DNA of 64,000 bases from Bradyrhizobium diazoefficiens USDA 110 (lineage in GTDB: Bacteria; Pseudomonadota; Alphaproteobacteria; Rhizobiales; Xanthobacteraceae): NCBI RefSeq assembly GCF_000011365.1, contig NC_004463.1:1908001-1972000 (forward strand). The letters run 5' to 3'. A program made the position numbers and the translations under genes. Positions 56,621 to 64,000 of the stretch are shown here, one piece after another (within the stretch, counting starts at the first letter, position 1; every line of letters starts with the position of its first letter). Below the pieces are notes generated by a model that saw nothing but the letters and a program-made list of their open reading frames with translations, was not told the origin of the DNA and did not search any database.

Positions 56621-57124
56621 TCATCCTGAAAAAGGGGCGGTGCGCGATGGTCCTGCATGCGATGTCCCCGCTTGAGGCTCACCGTGCCGTGGCTCGGCTT
56701 CCGATGGGCCGACATCCAGAGTCTGCCATATCACATCTTGATCGAAGCCGGGATGTTCCTCGATCGCCTGAGCTATGGCCTGCGGCGAGAGATGCTGCTG
56801 GCCGTTGTCCGGCTCTGGCGCAGCGACGGCCGCAGGCGCGGCATATAGATTATCCTGCCAACCCGAGTCTGGCCCAAGGGGATGCGCTAAATCTGGGTAA
56901 GGCGGATAGAGGTGTCCTGTCTCCAAGTATGGAGAGTAGGGATGGCCCGCGTCGAGATAGGGTGAATAAGCCTCGCCCTGCAGCACTGGATGGGCGACTC
57001 CCTGCGCCGAAGCGGGAGCCTCTGAACCGCTGAGCTGCCGCTCGAACTCGGTTGCATCTGTAGCCGTCCGTGCTGTGTCGGGCTCCGGGCTCGTATTCGC
57101 CGGGGCGACTGCATTGAAATCCAC
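56621..57124 (-). CDS. Tts-box-linked repeat protein, candidate type III effector
   Basis: A 167-residue protein of no family I know. It has a short tandem repeat of about 8-9 residues (YSPYLDAGHP, YSPYLETGH, YPPYPDLAHP at residues 53-82). The N terminus is Ala/Thr/Glu-rich without a Sec signal. A helical segment (SPQAIAQAIEEHPGFDQDVI) is near residue 112 and a second Pro/Gly/Ser-rich stretch ends it. The start is ATG 57124 with GGAGAG upstream. A perfect tts box lies about 200 bp before it, with no gene between. This fits a secreted effector. Confidence 0.65.
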   Translation of the reverse strand: MDFNAVAPANTSPEPDTARTATDATEFERQLSGSEAPASAQGVAHPVLQGEAYSPYLDAGHPYSPYLETGHLYPPYPDLAHPLGPDSGWQDNLYAAPAAVAAPEPDNGQQHLSPQAIAQAIEEHPGFDQDVIWQTLDVGPSEAEPRHGEPQAGTSHAGPSRTAPFSG

Positions 57125-57326
57125 CCTGTCTCTCCTTCCAACTGATGACGCGCATTGAGCTATGCGAAGCCTCAGCTAGCTCGGAAGCGCGCGTGCGGAG
57201 GCCCACATTGATCTTTAATGCCTCGCACTGCGTGAAGGCAGCGCTACCCAATTTCCCTCGAGCATCCGGTCTCTTATCCATCTATCGGGCTGCCTCAAGC
57301 AGGGCAGCCGTCAAGACCTCGCAGGC

Positions 57327-57363
57327 TCATGCTGGGGGCTTTAGCTTTCGAAAAGCTGACGAT
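57327..57363 (-). promoter_or_regulatory. tts box before the repeat-protein gene
   Basis: On the minus strand CGTCAGCTTTTCGAAAGCTA is a full match to the tts core, with tail AAGCCCCCAGCAT. It nearly repeats the box at 51961. Confidence 0.9.
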
Positions 57364-57404
57364 CGGATGCGACTTCAGTCGGAGCGGTCTTGCATCTTCG
57401 ACCA

Positions 57405-58097
57405 TCACTTCTGGCCTGGACCGGCTTCGCGCACAGCGCCCCCATGAAGCGGCGTTTCGGGAGAAGCTTCCGGCCGCCCGTCCCGGAAGACCGTGCTCGA
57501 GGAGCCGCGAAACAACATCAAAACCGACTCGTGTTGTGACCTCTCGGCGGCGGGACTGCGCCGGGCCTGCGCTTCCGCCACAAGGCCCTTGAGGGTCTGG
57601 TCCACCAGCGCAACAAATCTGGGTGGGCCAGAAGCAAGGATGAGGCCCTCTCCCGGGGCAGGTTTCACGATATAGCGCTCATCCGAGATGTTGAGCGCGT
57701 CGAGCGCGGCCTTGAGCGCATCGAAGCTGATTGGGTTCAATACAATGAGCCGGCTTTGCGCCTCTTGGGCGGCGGAGATGTAAAGGACAAGTCCGTCATA
57801 GTACCACTGGAGATTGTACAAAGCAGTCAAACGGTCAAGGAATTCTCGTGGCGGCAGGTCCGGCATTCGTCCACGAATCCGGCCCCTGACGTCGGCGCTG
57901 ACATTGACCCTGATATTGAGATTGTTTCCGAACTCCTGCAGCGCCGCAGCAAGATCCTGATCGAGAACGGTGTAGCTATAAGGGGCGGGCGGCAGCGAAA
58001 GGGATGCAGCAGACGTGCGCAAAATTCCGACACAGATGAGAACACCGGCACAAAAAATTCTTTTTAAGATATGTACCACCGTGGACCGCGCGAGCAT
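57405..58097 (-). CDS. rhcC1: Type III secretin N-terminal part RhcC1 (NolW)
   Basis: RhcC1 (230 residues) is the separate N-terminal half of the rhizobial type III secretin. The signal peptide is at the N terminus (VVHILKRIFCAGVLICVGIL, cut near TSAA). The secretin N0/N1 blocks are LDQDLAAALQEFGNNLNIRV and LIVLNPISFDALKAALDAL. ATG 58097 is preferred: it gives a clean signal peptide; longer starts at 58118 and 58154 add an unusual leader. It diverges from nopB. The barrel-forming RhcC2 is not in the window. Confidence 0.88.
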   Translation of the reverse strand: MLARSTVVHILKRIFCAGVLICVGILRTSAASLSLPPAPYSYTVLDQDLAAALQEFGNNLNIRVNVSADVRGRIRGRMPDLPPREFLDRLTALYNLQWYYDGLVLYISAAQEAQSRLIVLNPISFDALKAALDALNISDERYIVKPAPGEGLILASGPPRFVALVDQTLKGLVAEAQARRSPAAERSQHESVLMLFRGSSSTVFRDGRPEASPETPLHGGAVREAGPGQK

Positions 58098-58188
58098 TCC
58101 TTGACGCCTTCCGCTCATTATGAAGTTAGAGTTTCGCCGCAGCTTGGAAGCCAAACGTGATCATTAGATGACCAAGTCAACCTGATCT

Positions 58189-58217
58189 CCGTCAGGTTTT
58201 CGTCAGCTCGGCAGCCT
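58189..58217 (+). promoter_or_regulatory. tts box of the nopB operon
   Basis: CCGTCAGGTTTTCGTCAGCT matches the tts-box core. It is about 60 bp before nopB and would drive the long plus-strand operon. Confidence 0.8.
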
Positions 58218-58267
58218 ATGAACTTGATCGGTTCATCGGCTAAAGCTTAGGTCATCAAACCAGCACA

Positions 58268-58780
58268 ATGACACACTCCATGTTGTTAGGCGCAACGCCG
58301 ATCCCTCCCAGTTCAGCCGGTTGTCTTTCCGGTGCCTGCTCTCCGGCAGCTGCTGGCGAGCAGGCGCGTTTCGAGCAGTCCCTGGCGCAAGTAGCTCCCA
58401 ATCAGGGGTCTGCTTTCCCGACCGCGAATCCACCCGCAGCGACTCCTCCGATATTGGAGGTCCAGCGCACGAATGTGCTGGCAAGTCCGCCGGGCGACCG
58501 AATCCTCCAAACCCTTTCCGGCATCTACCAGGGTCGAGCCGTTTCTCCGGCGATTGCGCCGGCTGTCGTAAATGGGGTGCAGCCTGGGCCGGCTGCGCAG
58601 CCACTTTTGCCGGCGGATAACGCCGGAGCCAATGCGGCTGTTAAGCCGGTTGGAGCTGATTTCGAATCGATGATGACGAATCTGCGAGACGTCTACAAAG
58701 ACGTTGTTCAGGTTTCCCTCGTCTCCAAGGGCACCAGCGCCGTCAGCTCGTCGCTAAACAAGCTGCTATCGGCCGGCTGA
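58268..58780 (+). CDS. nopB: Type III pilus-associated protein NopB (NolB)
   Basis: NopB (170 residues) is a secreted, pilus-associated component. The N terminus is small and polar; the middle is Pro/Ala-rich (PTANPPAATPPILEVQRTNV); the C-terminal helix is FESMMTNLRDVYKDVVQVSL. It is the first gene after the tts box and 8 bp before rhcJ, its usual place in rhizobia. Confidence 0.88.
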   Translation: MTHSMLLGATPIPPSSAGCLSGACSPAAAGEQARFEQSLAQVAPNQGSAFPTANPPAATPPILEVQRTNVLASPPGDRILQTLSGIYQGRAVSPAIAPAVVNGVQPGPAAQPLLPADNAGANAAVKPVGADFESMMTNLRDVYKDVVQVSLVSKGTSAVSSSLNKLLSAG

Positions 58781-58788
58781 GTAAGCTG

Positions 58789-59652
58789 ATGACTGGCGAT
58801 ATGAAGAGGGGGAGCTCCGGCGGCCGTCAATCGTGGCGACGGCTTCGCGTGTTTCTTGCTATGCCCCTTCTCCTCTCGCTGATCGGCTGTAAGACCGATC
58901 TCTACACCAAAATTCAGGAGCGCGAGGCTAATGAGATGCTCGCGCTTCTCCTTGGCAAGGGCGTTGATGCTGTCCGTGTTGTCGCCAAGGACGGAACCAG
59001 CACAATCCAGGTCGAGGAAAAGCAGCTCGCTTATTCGATTGACCTGCTCAATGTTGAGGGGCTGCCGCGCCAATCCTTCAAGAATCTCGGCGAGGTGTTC
59101 AAGGGATCGGGCCTCGTTGCCTCGCCGATCGAGGAGCGGGCACGATACGTTTATGCTCTAAGCGAAGAATTGTCGCGCACGATCAGCGATATAGATGGCG
59201 TCCTTTCAGCACGCGTTCACGTCGTTCTGCCGAAGAACGACTTGTTGCGGCAAGGTGCGACCCCATCCTCGGCATCGGTCTTCATTCGACATGGCTCCAG
59301 CGCGAGGCTTTCGGCACTATTGCCGCAGATCAAGATGCTCGTCGCAAACAGCATTGAAGGGCTGTCCTATGACAAGGTCGCCGTTGTCTTCGTGCCGGTC
59401 GAGCGCGCTCCAGTCGAGCAGTCTGCCGGTCCGGGAGTCCCTGTGGCTCAGTCAGCAAGAGCCGGCTCATCGCCGTTACTTGCGCTTGCTGTAGGAAGCG
59501 CCGGAGCGGTATTCGGCATCGTCGCTTGCGTATTGCTGGGCCCGCGCATGCGTCAGTTTGGAAAATCATCGCGTAAGCTGAGCGTGTTCGGTAGGGGCTC
59601 GCGCCTGTCTGCTGACCAAGCGGCGGGCAAGATGATTGCTGATGCGTCATAG
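58789..59652 (+). CDS. rhcJ: Type III inner-ring lipoprotein RhcJ (SctJ/NolT)
   Basis: RhcJ (287 residues) is the inner-membrane MS-ring lipoprotein. The lipobox is LLSLIGC near residue 34. The ring-building domains show YTKIQEREANEMLALLLGKG and VLSARVHVVLPKNDLL. A C-terminal membrane helix (LLALAVGSAGAVFGIVACVL) anchors it. ATG 58789 is used; ATG 58801 in the same frame is also possible. Confidence 0.95.
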   Translation: MTGDMKRGSSGGRQSWRRLRVFLAMPLLLSLIGCKTDLYTKIQEREANEMLALLLGKGVDAVRVVAKDGTSTIQVEEKQLAYSIDLLNVEGLPRQSFKNLGEVFKGSGLVASPIEERARYVYALSEELSRTISDIDGVLSARVHVVLPKNDLLRQGATPSSASVFIRHGSSARLSALLPQIKMLVANSIEGLSYDKVAVVFVPVERAPVEQSAGPGVPVAQSARAGSSPLLALAVGSAGAVFGIVACVLLGPRMRQFGKSSRKLSVFGRGSRLSADQAAGKMIADAS

Positions 59653-59663
59653 TCTGGACGCTC

Positions 59664-60302
59664 ATGCCGCCATCAATGTCAACCACAGCCACAAAAACCA
59701 ATCGCTCGTTCACGCTCGCAGCCGATCGGCTGCGCGAGCTTGCTGCCTCGGCCGATCCCGGTCGTTTCGCCGGGCTTCTTGACCCGCTGCTTTCACCTTC
59801 CACTTTGGCTCGGCTACAGCAGAGTGCCAGGCTACAGCCAAGGCTCGCCGAACTGCTTTTGGGCAGCAAGGGGGAGGTGAGCTGCGGCGACTGGAGCGAA
59901 GATGCTCTCCTGGGGCATGATCCGCGGCGGGCTGCGCTGCTCGCGGGCGGCATTTGGCATGCACGCTCCATCCTCAAGCTGTTCTCCAGGCACGATCTGC
60001 CTGTGTTGGTGGAGTTGATCGGTGCCGAGGCGCATGCTTTCGCAGTCCGGCATTTATCCTGCGCCGTCGCAACGGCCCCGATCGCCGATCCAGAGCAATT
60101 GTCCCGACAGATCGAATATGACGGGCATGCTTGTCTCGGCGCTTGGCTCGAAGAGACTTCATCGCTTGCTCGTATCCGCGTGCTTCTACGCTTGCCCGCT
60201 GGGACGGCCGCCGAGAGCTCAACTGCCGAGCACCGTAGCGCAGCAGGCCCGCTGCTTTCCCTCGTCATGGCTCATTTGCGCACTGAGGATGCTGGGGCAT
60301 GA
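59664..60302 (+). CDS. nolU: Type III sorting-platform protein NolU (SctK-like)
   Basis: A 212-residue protein of the NolU/SctK type that links the sorting platform to the ring. Its family is weakly conserved; position between rhcJ and nolV and the helical HARSILKLFSRHDLPVLVEL block support the name. The stop overlaps the nolV start by 4 bp (ATGA). Confidence 0.85.
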   Translation: MPPSMSTTATKTNRSFTLAADRLRELAASADPGRFAGLLDPLLSPSTLARLQQSARLQPRLAELLLGSKGEVSCGDWSEDALLGHDPRRAALLAGGIWHARSILKLFSRHDLPVLVELIGAEAHAFAVRHLSCAVATAPIADPEQLSRQIEYDGHACLGAWLEETSSLARIRVLLRLPAGTAAESSTAEHRSAAGPLLSLVMAHLRTEDAGA

Positions 60303-60919
60303 CGGCCGATGCCCTCGCACCACCCGCGGCCCCGAAGATTCGGGCTCTTGGACCGCTGATCCCAGCTGCGCAGCTTGAGATCTGGCACGATGCCATACAG
60401 GCGCTGGCCGCTGCCGAGCGGCATCTGCAGCGGGTTCGAGGGTGGGCACGCCTGGCTTATGAGCGGGAACGTGCGCAGGGCCGCGCCGAGGGTGCAAAGG
60501 CTGGCGCAGAGGAAATGGCCCGGCTGATTGCGCAGGCGACTTGTGAACTGGCCCAACGCAAGGCGGTTCTGGAGCGGGAATTGCCGCAACTGGTCTTTGA
60601 GATCGTTCGCGATCTGCTTGGCGCATTTGATTCGGGCAAGATGCTGGTCCAGTGCGTTCGTCATGCCATCGAGCAAAGATATAAAAACACGGAGGTCTGC
60701 CTTCACGTATCCCCACTGAAAGCCGACCTGCTAGCCAGTGAGTTCAAGGATTATGACGGACTTGAGGGCCGGCCGAAGCTCAGGATTGAGGCGGATCCGG
60801 CGCTGAGCGCGGACCAATGTGTTTTATGGAGCGAGTTCGGCAACGTCGATCTTGGGCTTGCCGCGCAGCTGCGCGCGCTGCGCCTCGGCTTTGGCTTGAC
60901 GGAGGAAGCTGAATCGTGA
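60299..60919 (+). CDS. nolV: Type III ATPase stator NolV (SctL)
   Basis: A 206-residue SctL/FliH-type protein. A long charged helix (ERERAQGRAEGAKAGAEEMA) with G-x3-G spacing is typical of the stator stalk; the C-terminal ATPase-binding half includes VFEIVRDLLGAFD. It links the ATPase RhcN to the platform. It overlaps nolU and rhcN by 4 bp each. Confidence 0.9.
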   Translation: MTADALAPPAAPKIRALGPLIPAAQLEIWHDAIQALAAAERHLQRVRGWARLAYERERAQGRAEGAKAGAEEMARLIAQATCELAQRKAVLERELPQLVFEIVRDLLGAFDSGKMLVQCVRHAIEQRYKNTEVCLHVSPLKADLLASEFKDYDGLEGRPKLRIEADPALSADQCVLWSEFGNVDLGLAAQLRALRLGFGLTEEAES

Positions 60920-62271
60920 CCGTGCAACGACCGACCCATCATGCCGCGGCCGCAGAAGGAACCGTAAAGGCCGCACTCTCATCCTTAAGATCTTCCGCCA
61001 AGCACATCGATACACGCGCTGTCCGCGGCCGGATCACGCGGGCCGTGGGCACGCTGCTGCACGCCGTCTTGCCGGAGGCCAGGGTCGGAGAACTGTGCTT
61101 ATTGCAGGATCCTCGCAGCGGATGGTCGCTCGAGGCCGAGGTAATCGGTCTGTTGCCGGATGGGGTGTTACTCACGCCCATCGGGGACATGGTGGGGCTG
61201 TCCAATCGCGCAGAGGTGGTGACGACCGGGCGAATGCAGGAAGTGGCTGCCGGCCCCGATTTGCTCGGCCGCGTGATCGACAGTTTTGGCCGGCCGCTCG
61301 ACGGCAAGGGCCCTATAAAAGCCGGCGAAGCCAGACCGCTGCGCGGCAGGGCGCCTAATCCGATGAAACGGCGCGCGATTGAACAGCCGTTCCCGCTCGG
61401 CGTCCGTGTCCTGGATGGTCTTCTCACATGCGGAGAAGGTCAGCGGATCGGAATTTATGGTGATGCCGGTTGCGGCAAGTCGACGCTGATGTCGCAAATC
61501 GTAAGAGGCGCAGCGGCCGACGTCACTATCGTTGCGCTGATCGGCGAGCGCGGTCGAGAGGTGCGTGAATTCATCGAACGTCATCTTGGCGAAGCCCTTC
61601 ACCGTTCCGTCGTTGTGGTGGAGACTTCCGACCGTTCGGCGATGGAGCGGGCCCAATGCGCCCACATGGCGACAGCGCTAGCCGAATATTTTCGTGATCA
61701 GGGCCTTCGCGTCGTTCTGATGATGGATTCTTTGACGCGCTTTAGCCGCGCCATGCGTGAAATCGGACTTGCCGCAGGAGAACCGCCGACCCGGCGCGGA
61801 TTTCCGCCATCCGTTTTTGCACTGTTGCCGGGCTTGTTGGAGCGCGCCGGCATGGGCGAGCATGGCTCCATTACGGCCTTCTATACTGTGCTTGTCGAAG
61901 GTGACGGCACGGGTGATCCGATAGCGGAAGAATCACGCGGCATCCTCGATGGCCACATTATTCTCTCCCGCGCGTTGGCCTCCCGGGAGCATTTTCCGGC
62001 GATCGACGTGTTGTCGAGCCGCAGCCGCGTCATGGATGCGATCGTGTCCGTGCCGCATCGCAAGGCGGCATCCTTTTTCCGTGATCTGCTGTCACGGTAC
62101 GCTGAGGCCGAGTTCCTGATCAAGGTCGGTGAATACAAACAAGGCTCTGATCCGCTGACCGATCGGGCGATCGCCTCGATCGAGCAACTGCGGGCCTTTC
62201 TGCGCCAGGGGCAGGGTGAGGCGTGCAGCTTTGAGGAGACGATCGCATGGATATCGCGTCTGACCGCCTAA
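60916..62271 (+). CDS. rhcN: Type III ATPase RhcN (SctN)
   Basis: RhcN (451 residues) is the hexameric ATPase that unfolds and feeds substrates. Walker A is GDAGCGKST with Lys188; Walker B is RVVLMMDSLTRF; the YTV(L)VEGD-type segment is FYTVLVEGDGTGDPI, and LLTCGEGQRIGIYG leads the P-loop. The start is GTG 60916 overlapping nolV. The 3' end overlaps the next gene by 25 bp. Confidence 0.97.
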   Translation: MTVQRPTHHAAAAEGTVKAALSSLRSSAKHIDTRAVRGRITRAVGTLLHAVLPEARVGELCLLQDPRSGWSLEAEVIGLLPDGVLLTPIGDMVGLSNRAEVVTTGRMQEVAAGPDLLGRVIDSFGRPLDGKGPIKAGEARPLRGRAPNPMKRRAIEQPFPLGVRVLDGLLTCGEGQRIGIYGDAGCGKSTLMSQIVRGAAADVTIVALIGERGREVREFIERHLGEALHRSVVVVETSDRSAMERAQCAHMATALAEYFRDQGLRVVLMMDSLTRFSRAMREIGLAAGEPPTRRGFPPSVFALLPGLLERAGMGEHGSITAFYTVLVEGDGTGDPIAEESRGILDGHIILSRALASREHFPAIDVLSSRSRVMDAIVSVPHRKAASFFRDLLSRYAEAEFLIKVGEYKQGSDPLTDRAIASIEQLRAFLRQGQGEACSFEETIAWISRLTA

Positions 62272-62783
62272 GTCCCGTTCACGCCTCGAAGCTGCGGCTC
62301 GTAAAGGACATGCGGGAGCGAAGCGCCATTCGTGAATTGTCTAACATGGAAGCCAAGCGCCACCTTGCGATCCAAGCTGTCCAACGAGCTTTCGAGCATC
62401 TTACACATGCCGAAGAGCGCCGGGCAAAGCTCGAGGCAGAGCTCTATCGGGAGATGCTAGCAGCCGATGCGATGTCTGTTTGCGAGCTGCAGCGGCGCTA
62501 TCATCTCATCATCGGCCGGCTCACAGACGAGATTGCAGCGGCGCAGCAGGTTCTTGAAAATGCCCGTGCTGCTCAGGCGCAAGCTGAGACTGCGGTTCTT
62601 GAGGCGAGGGCCGTTTGGGCCAGGCGTTCAGCGGCGAGCCAGAAATGGCGTGAGATTGATCAAGACGTTCGGCGCACCACGAGTGCTCATTTCGAAGCCG
62701 CCGCCGAAATCGAAGCTGATGATGAAGTCTTGCTCCGCTACCGGCGCGGCCCGTCAGGGCAGACGGGAGGTGAGCCAGCATGA
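62247..62783 (+). CDS. Type III central stalk protein SctO-like (Y4yJ)
   Basis: A 178-residue coiled-coil protein in the SctO/FliJ place, expected to rotate within the RhcN ring. Long charged helices are seen throughout (LAIQAVQRAFEHLTHAEERR; VLENARAAQAQAETAVLEAR). ATG 62247 has GAGGAG upstream inside rhcN. Sequence is poorly conserved; position and coiled coil carry the call. Confidence 0.85.
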   Translation: MDIASDRLSPVHASKLRLVKDMRERSAIRELSNMEAKRHLAIQAVQRAFEHLTHAEERRAKLEAELYREMLAADAMSVCELQRRYHLIIGRLTDEIAAAQQVLENARAAQAQAETAVLEARAVWARRSAASQKWREIDQDVRRTTSAHFEAAAEIEADDEVLLRYRRGPSGQTGGEPA

Positions 62784-63901
62784 TTGCAGATCCTCTCACG
62801 CGCGAGCTCGGGGCCTGCGGCGCGGAAGCCGCACCGGCCTCGGACCGGCCGGCTGAGCGCGCAGCCTTCATGCCGTCGCTGATCCTGTCGCACGCAGTGG
62901 CCTCGTGGCTTAACGAGATCACAGCGTTGCGTGCGCCTCTACAAGGCCTCCTCGGCGAGAAGCCGCTATCTGTGCGCGTGAGCCGGACCGTCTGGCAGGC
63001 GGAGCCGGCTGCGGCACCGATGCTCGACTGCGTCTTCGAAGTAGAAGGTGAAACCTTGATCCTGTCCTTGCCGGGTAAGCTTGCGGAAGCGCTGGTTCGG
63101 ACCGTGCAGAATGGGCTTACCTTACCTTCTGAGCCGGCGCGTTCGCTGGTCCTGGAACTTGCGCTTGAACCCTTGCTTGCTGCGCTGGAAAGAATGACGC
63201 AGCGGAATCTGCAGCTTGTTCGCACCGAGGAAGCGCGGAGTACGCAGCCTTATCTTGAATTTGACGTCGCCTATGGTGAGCTCGCCAGCAAGGCTCGGCT
63301 GCTTCTATTCTCTCCGTTCGACGGTCCGGTGCCTCCGGCTTTCACCGTCCTCGGCGAGCTGCTCGGCCGATTACCGCGACAGGCGGCCAGGCTGCTTTCC
63401 GAACTCCCGGTCATCGTTGCAGGCCATATCGGCTCGCTCCGCGTCGCGATCGGCGTTCTTCGCCAAGCAGAGCAAGGCGATGCGCTGCTCCCGGACACAA
63501 TTCCACTCGCGCGAGGCCAAATTGTTCTCGTTGCAGACCGATTGTGGGCCCCTGCAGAGATTGGCGGCGACAGGCTGGTGCTGCGAGGACCATTCCGCTT
63601 GCGATCCCACCCTCTAAAAAGTGAAGATGTGATGCCCCAAAACCAGATGCAACAGCAGCCCCCGTCAGAGGCGGATATCGACAGCATCGAGATCACACTC
63701 GTATTCGAATGTGGCCGCTGGCCGATGCCGTTGGGAACCTTGCGAACCATCAACGAAGGCCACGTGTTCGAACTTGGCCGGCATCTTGACGGGCCGGTCG
63801 ATATCGTTGCGAACGGCCAACGTATCGGCCGAGGCGACATCGTGCGGATCGGCGAGGAGCTCGCCGTCAGGTTACGCGGCAGGTTGGCGCTTAATGACTG
63901 A
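62780..63901 (+). CDS. rhcQ: Type III C-ring protein RhcQ (SctQ)
   Basis: RhcQ (373 residues) is the sorting-platform/C-ring protein. The C-terminal SpoA domain is clear: DIDSIEITLVFECGRWPMPL then HVFELGRHLDGPVDIVANG. The N-terminal two thirds are the variable part. It overlaps the previous gene by 4 bp and rhcR by 8 bp. Confidence 0.94.
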   Translation: MIADPLTRELGACGAEAAPASDRPAERAAFMPSLILSHAVASWLNEITALRAPLQGLLGEKPLSVRVSRTVWQAEPAAAPMLDCVFEVEGETLILSLPGKLAEALVRTVQNGLTLPSEPARSLVLELALEPLLAALERMTQRNLQLVRTEEARSTQPYLEFDVAYGELASKARLLLFSPFDGPVPPAFTVLGELLGRLPRQAARLLSELPVIVAGHIGSLRVAIGVLRQAEQGDALLPDTIPLARGQIVLVADRLWAPAEIGGDRLVLRGPFRLRSHPLKSEDVMPQNQMQQQPPSEADIDSIEITLVFECGRWPMPLGTLRTINEGHVFELGRHLDGPVDIVANGQRIGRGDIVRIGEELAVRLRGRLALND

Positions 63902-64000
63902 AATTCAACCCAGCATCCTGGCGCTTCTTGCAATAACGGTCGGCCTTGGTCTCCTGGCCTTTGCTGTCGTCACAACTACAGCCTTTATCAAGGTCTCGGT
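63894..64000 (+). CDS. rhcR: Type III export apparatus protein RhcR (SctR), 3' end outside window
   Basis: Only the first ~35 residues are visible. ATG 63894 overlaps the rhcQ stop by 8 bp. A hydrophobic helix (ILALLAITVGLGLLAFAVVT) followed by TTAFIKVSV is the SctR/FliP N-terminal pattern. The gene runs off the right edge. Confidence 0.88.
   Translation, partial: MTEIQPSILALLAITVGLGLLAFAVVTTTAFIKVS

Overview
The window is a stretch of a rhizobial symbiosis island, most like Bradyrhizobium (japonicum/diazoefficiens group). The reasons are the gene order nifDKEN-X through nifS-nifT-nifB-fdxN-nifZ to nifH-nifQ-nifW and fixBCX, the lack of fixA beside fixBCX, and a rhizobial-type type III secretion system (nopA/nopB/nopC, nopE, rhc genes) with tts boxes. 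Species and strain cannot be fixed from the sequence alone. All functions below are inferred from sequence features I recognise; no search was run.

Region 1 (1-28.5 kb) is the nitrogen fixation block. nifD (5' end outside the window), nifK, nifE, nifN, nifX, a DUF269 gene, a DUF683-like gene and the ferredoxin fdxB run as one operon. A type III effector gene (nopP-like) with its own tts box is embedded after it. Then come a Rieske protein, an unknown minus-strand gene, and iscA-nifS-nifT behind a textbook NifA/sigma-54 promoter. nifB-fdxN-nifZ and several small nif-associated genes follow a second such promoter. nifH has two NifA sites and a perfect -24/-12 element, and is followed by nifQ and nifW. 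fixBCX (electron transfer flavoprotein branch) follows. ahpC-ahpD (peroxide defence) face fixX and have a sigma-54-type promoter. Together the genes build the MoFe and Fe proteins, make FeMo-co (NifB, E, N, Q, X), supply Fe-S clusters (NifS, IscA) and feed electrons (FixBCX, ferredoxins).

Region 2 (28.5-45.6 kb) is an accessory zone with mobile elements and decaying genes. An IS256-type element with a 9-bp target duplication has cut off the end of a modC-like molybdate ATPase gene. An IS66-type unit has two inverted left-like ends and an 8-bp target duplication. A nopM-like ubiquitin ligase effector is broken by stops and frameshifts. There is a two-gene pair of deviant-Walker ATPases of unknown role, and a pair of M16 peptidase genes broken by frameshifts, one at a 5-bp tandem repeat.

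Region 3 (45.6-64 kb) is the type III secretion cluster. A frameshifted second nopP copy comes first. A minus-strand operon follows (nopC, nopA, sctD, two small genes, rhcV, a TPR lipoprotein gene) behind a tts box. Then come nopE, an IS630 element, two small genes each with a tts box, and rhcC1. The plus-strand operon nopB-rhcJ-nolU-nolV-rhcN-sctO-rhcQ-rhcR runs off the right edge. The secretion apparatus is intact here, while several effector genes are broken.
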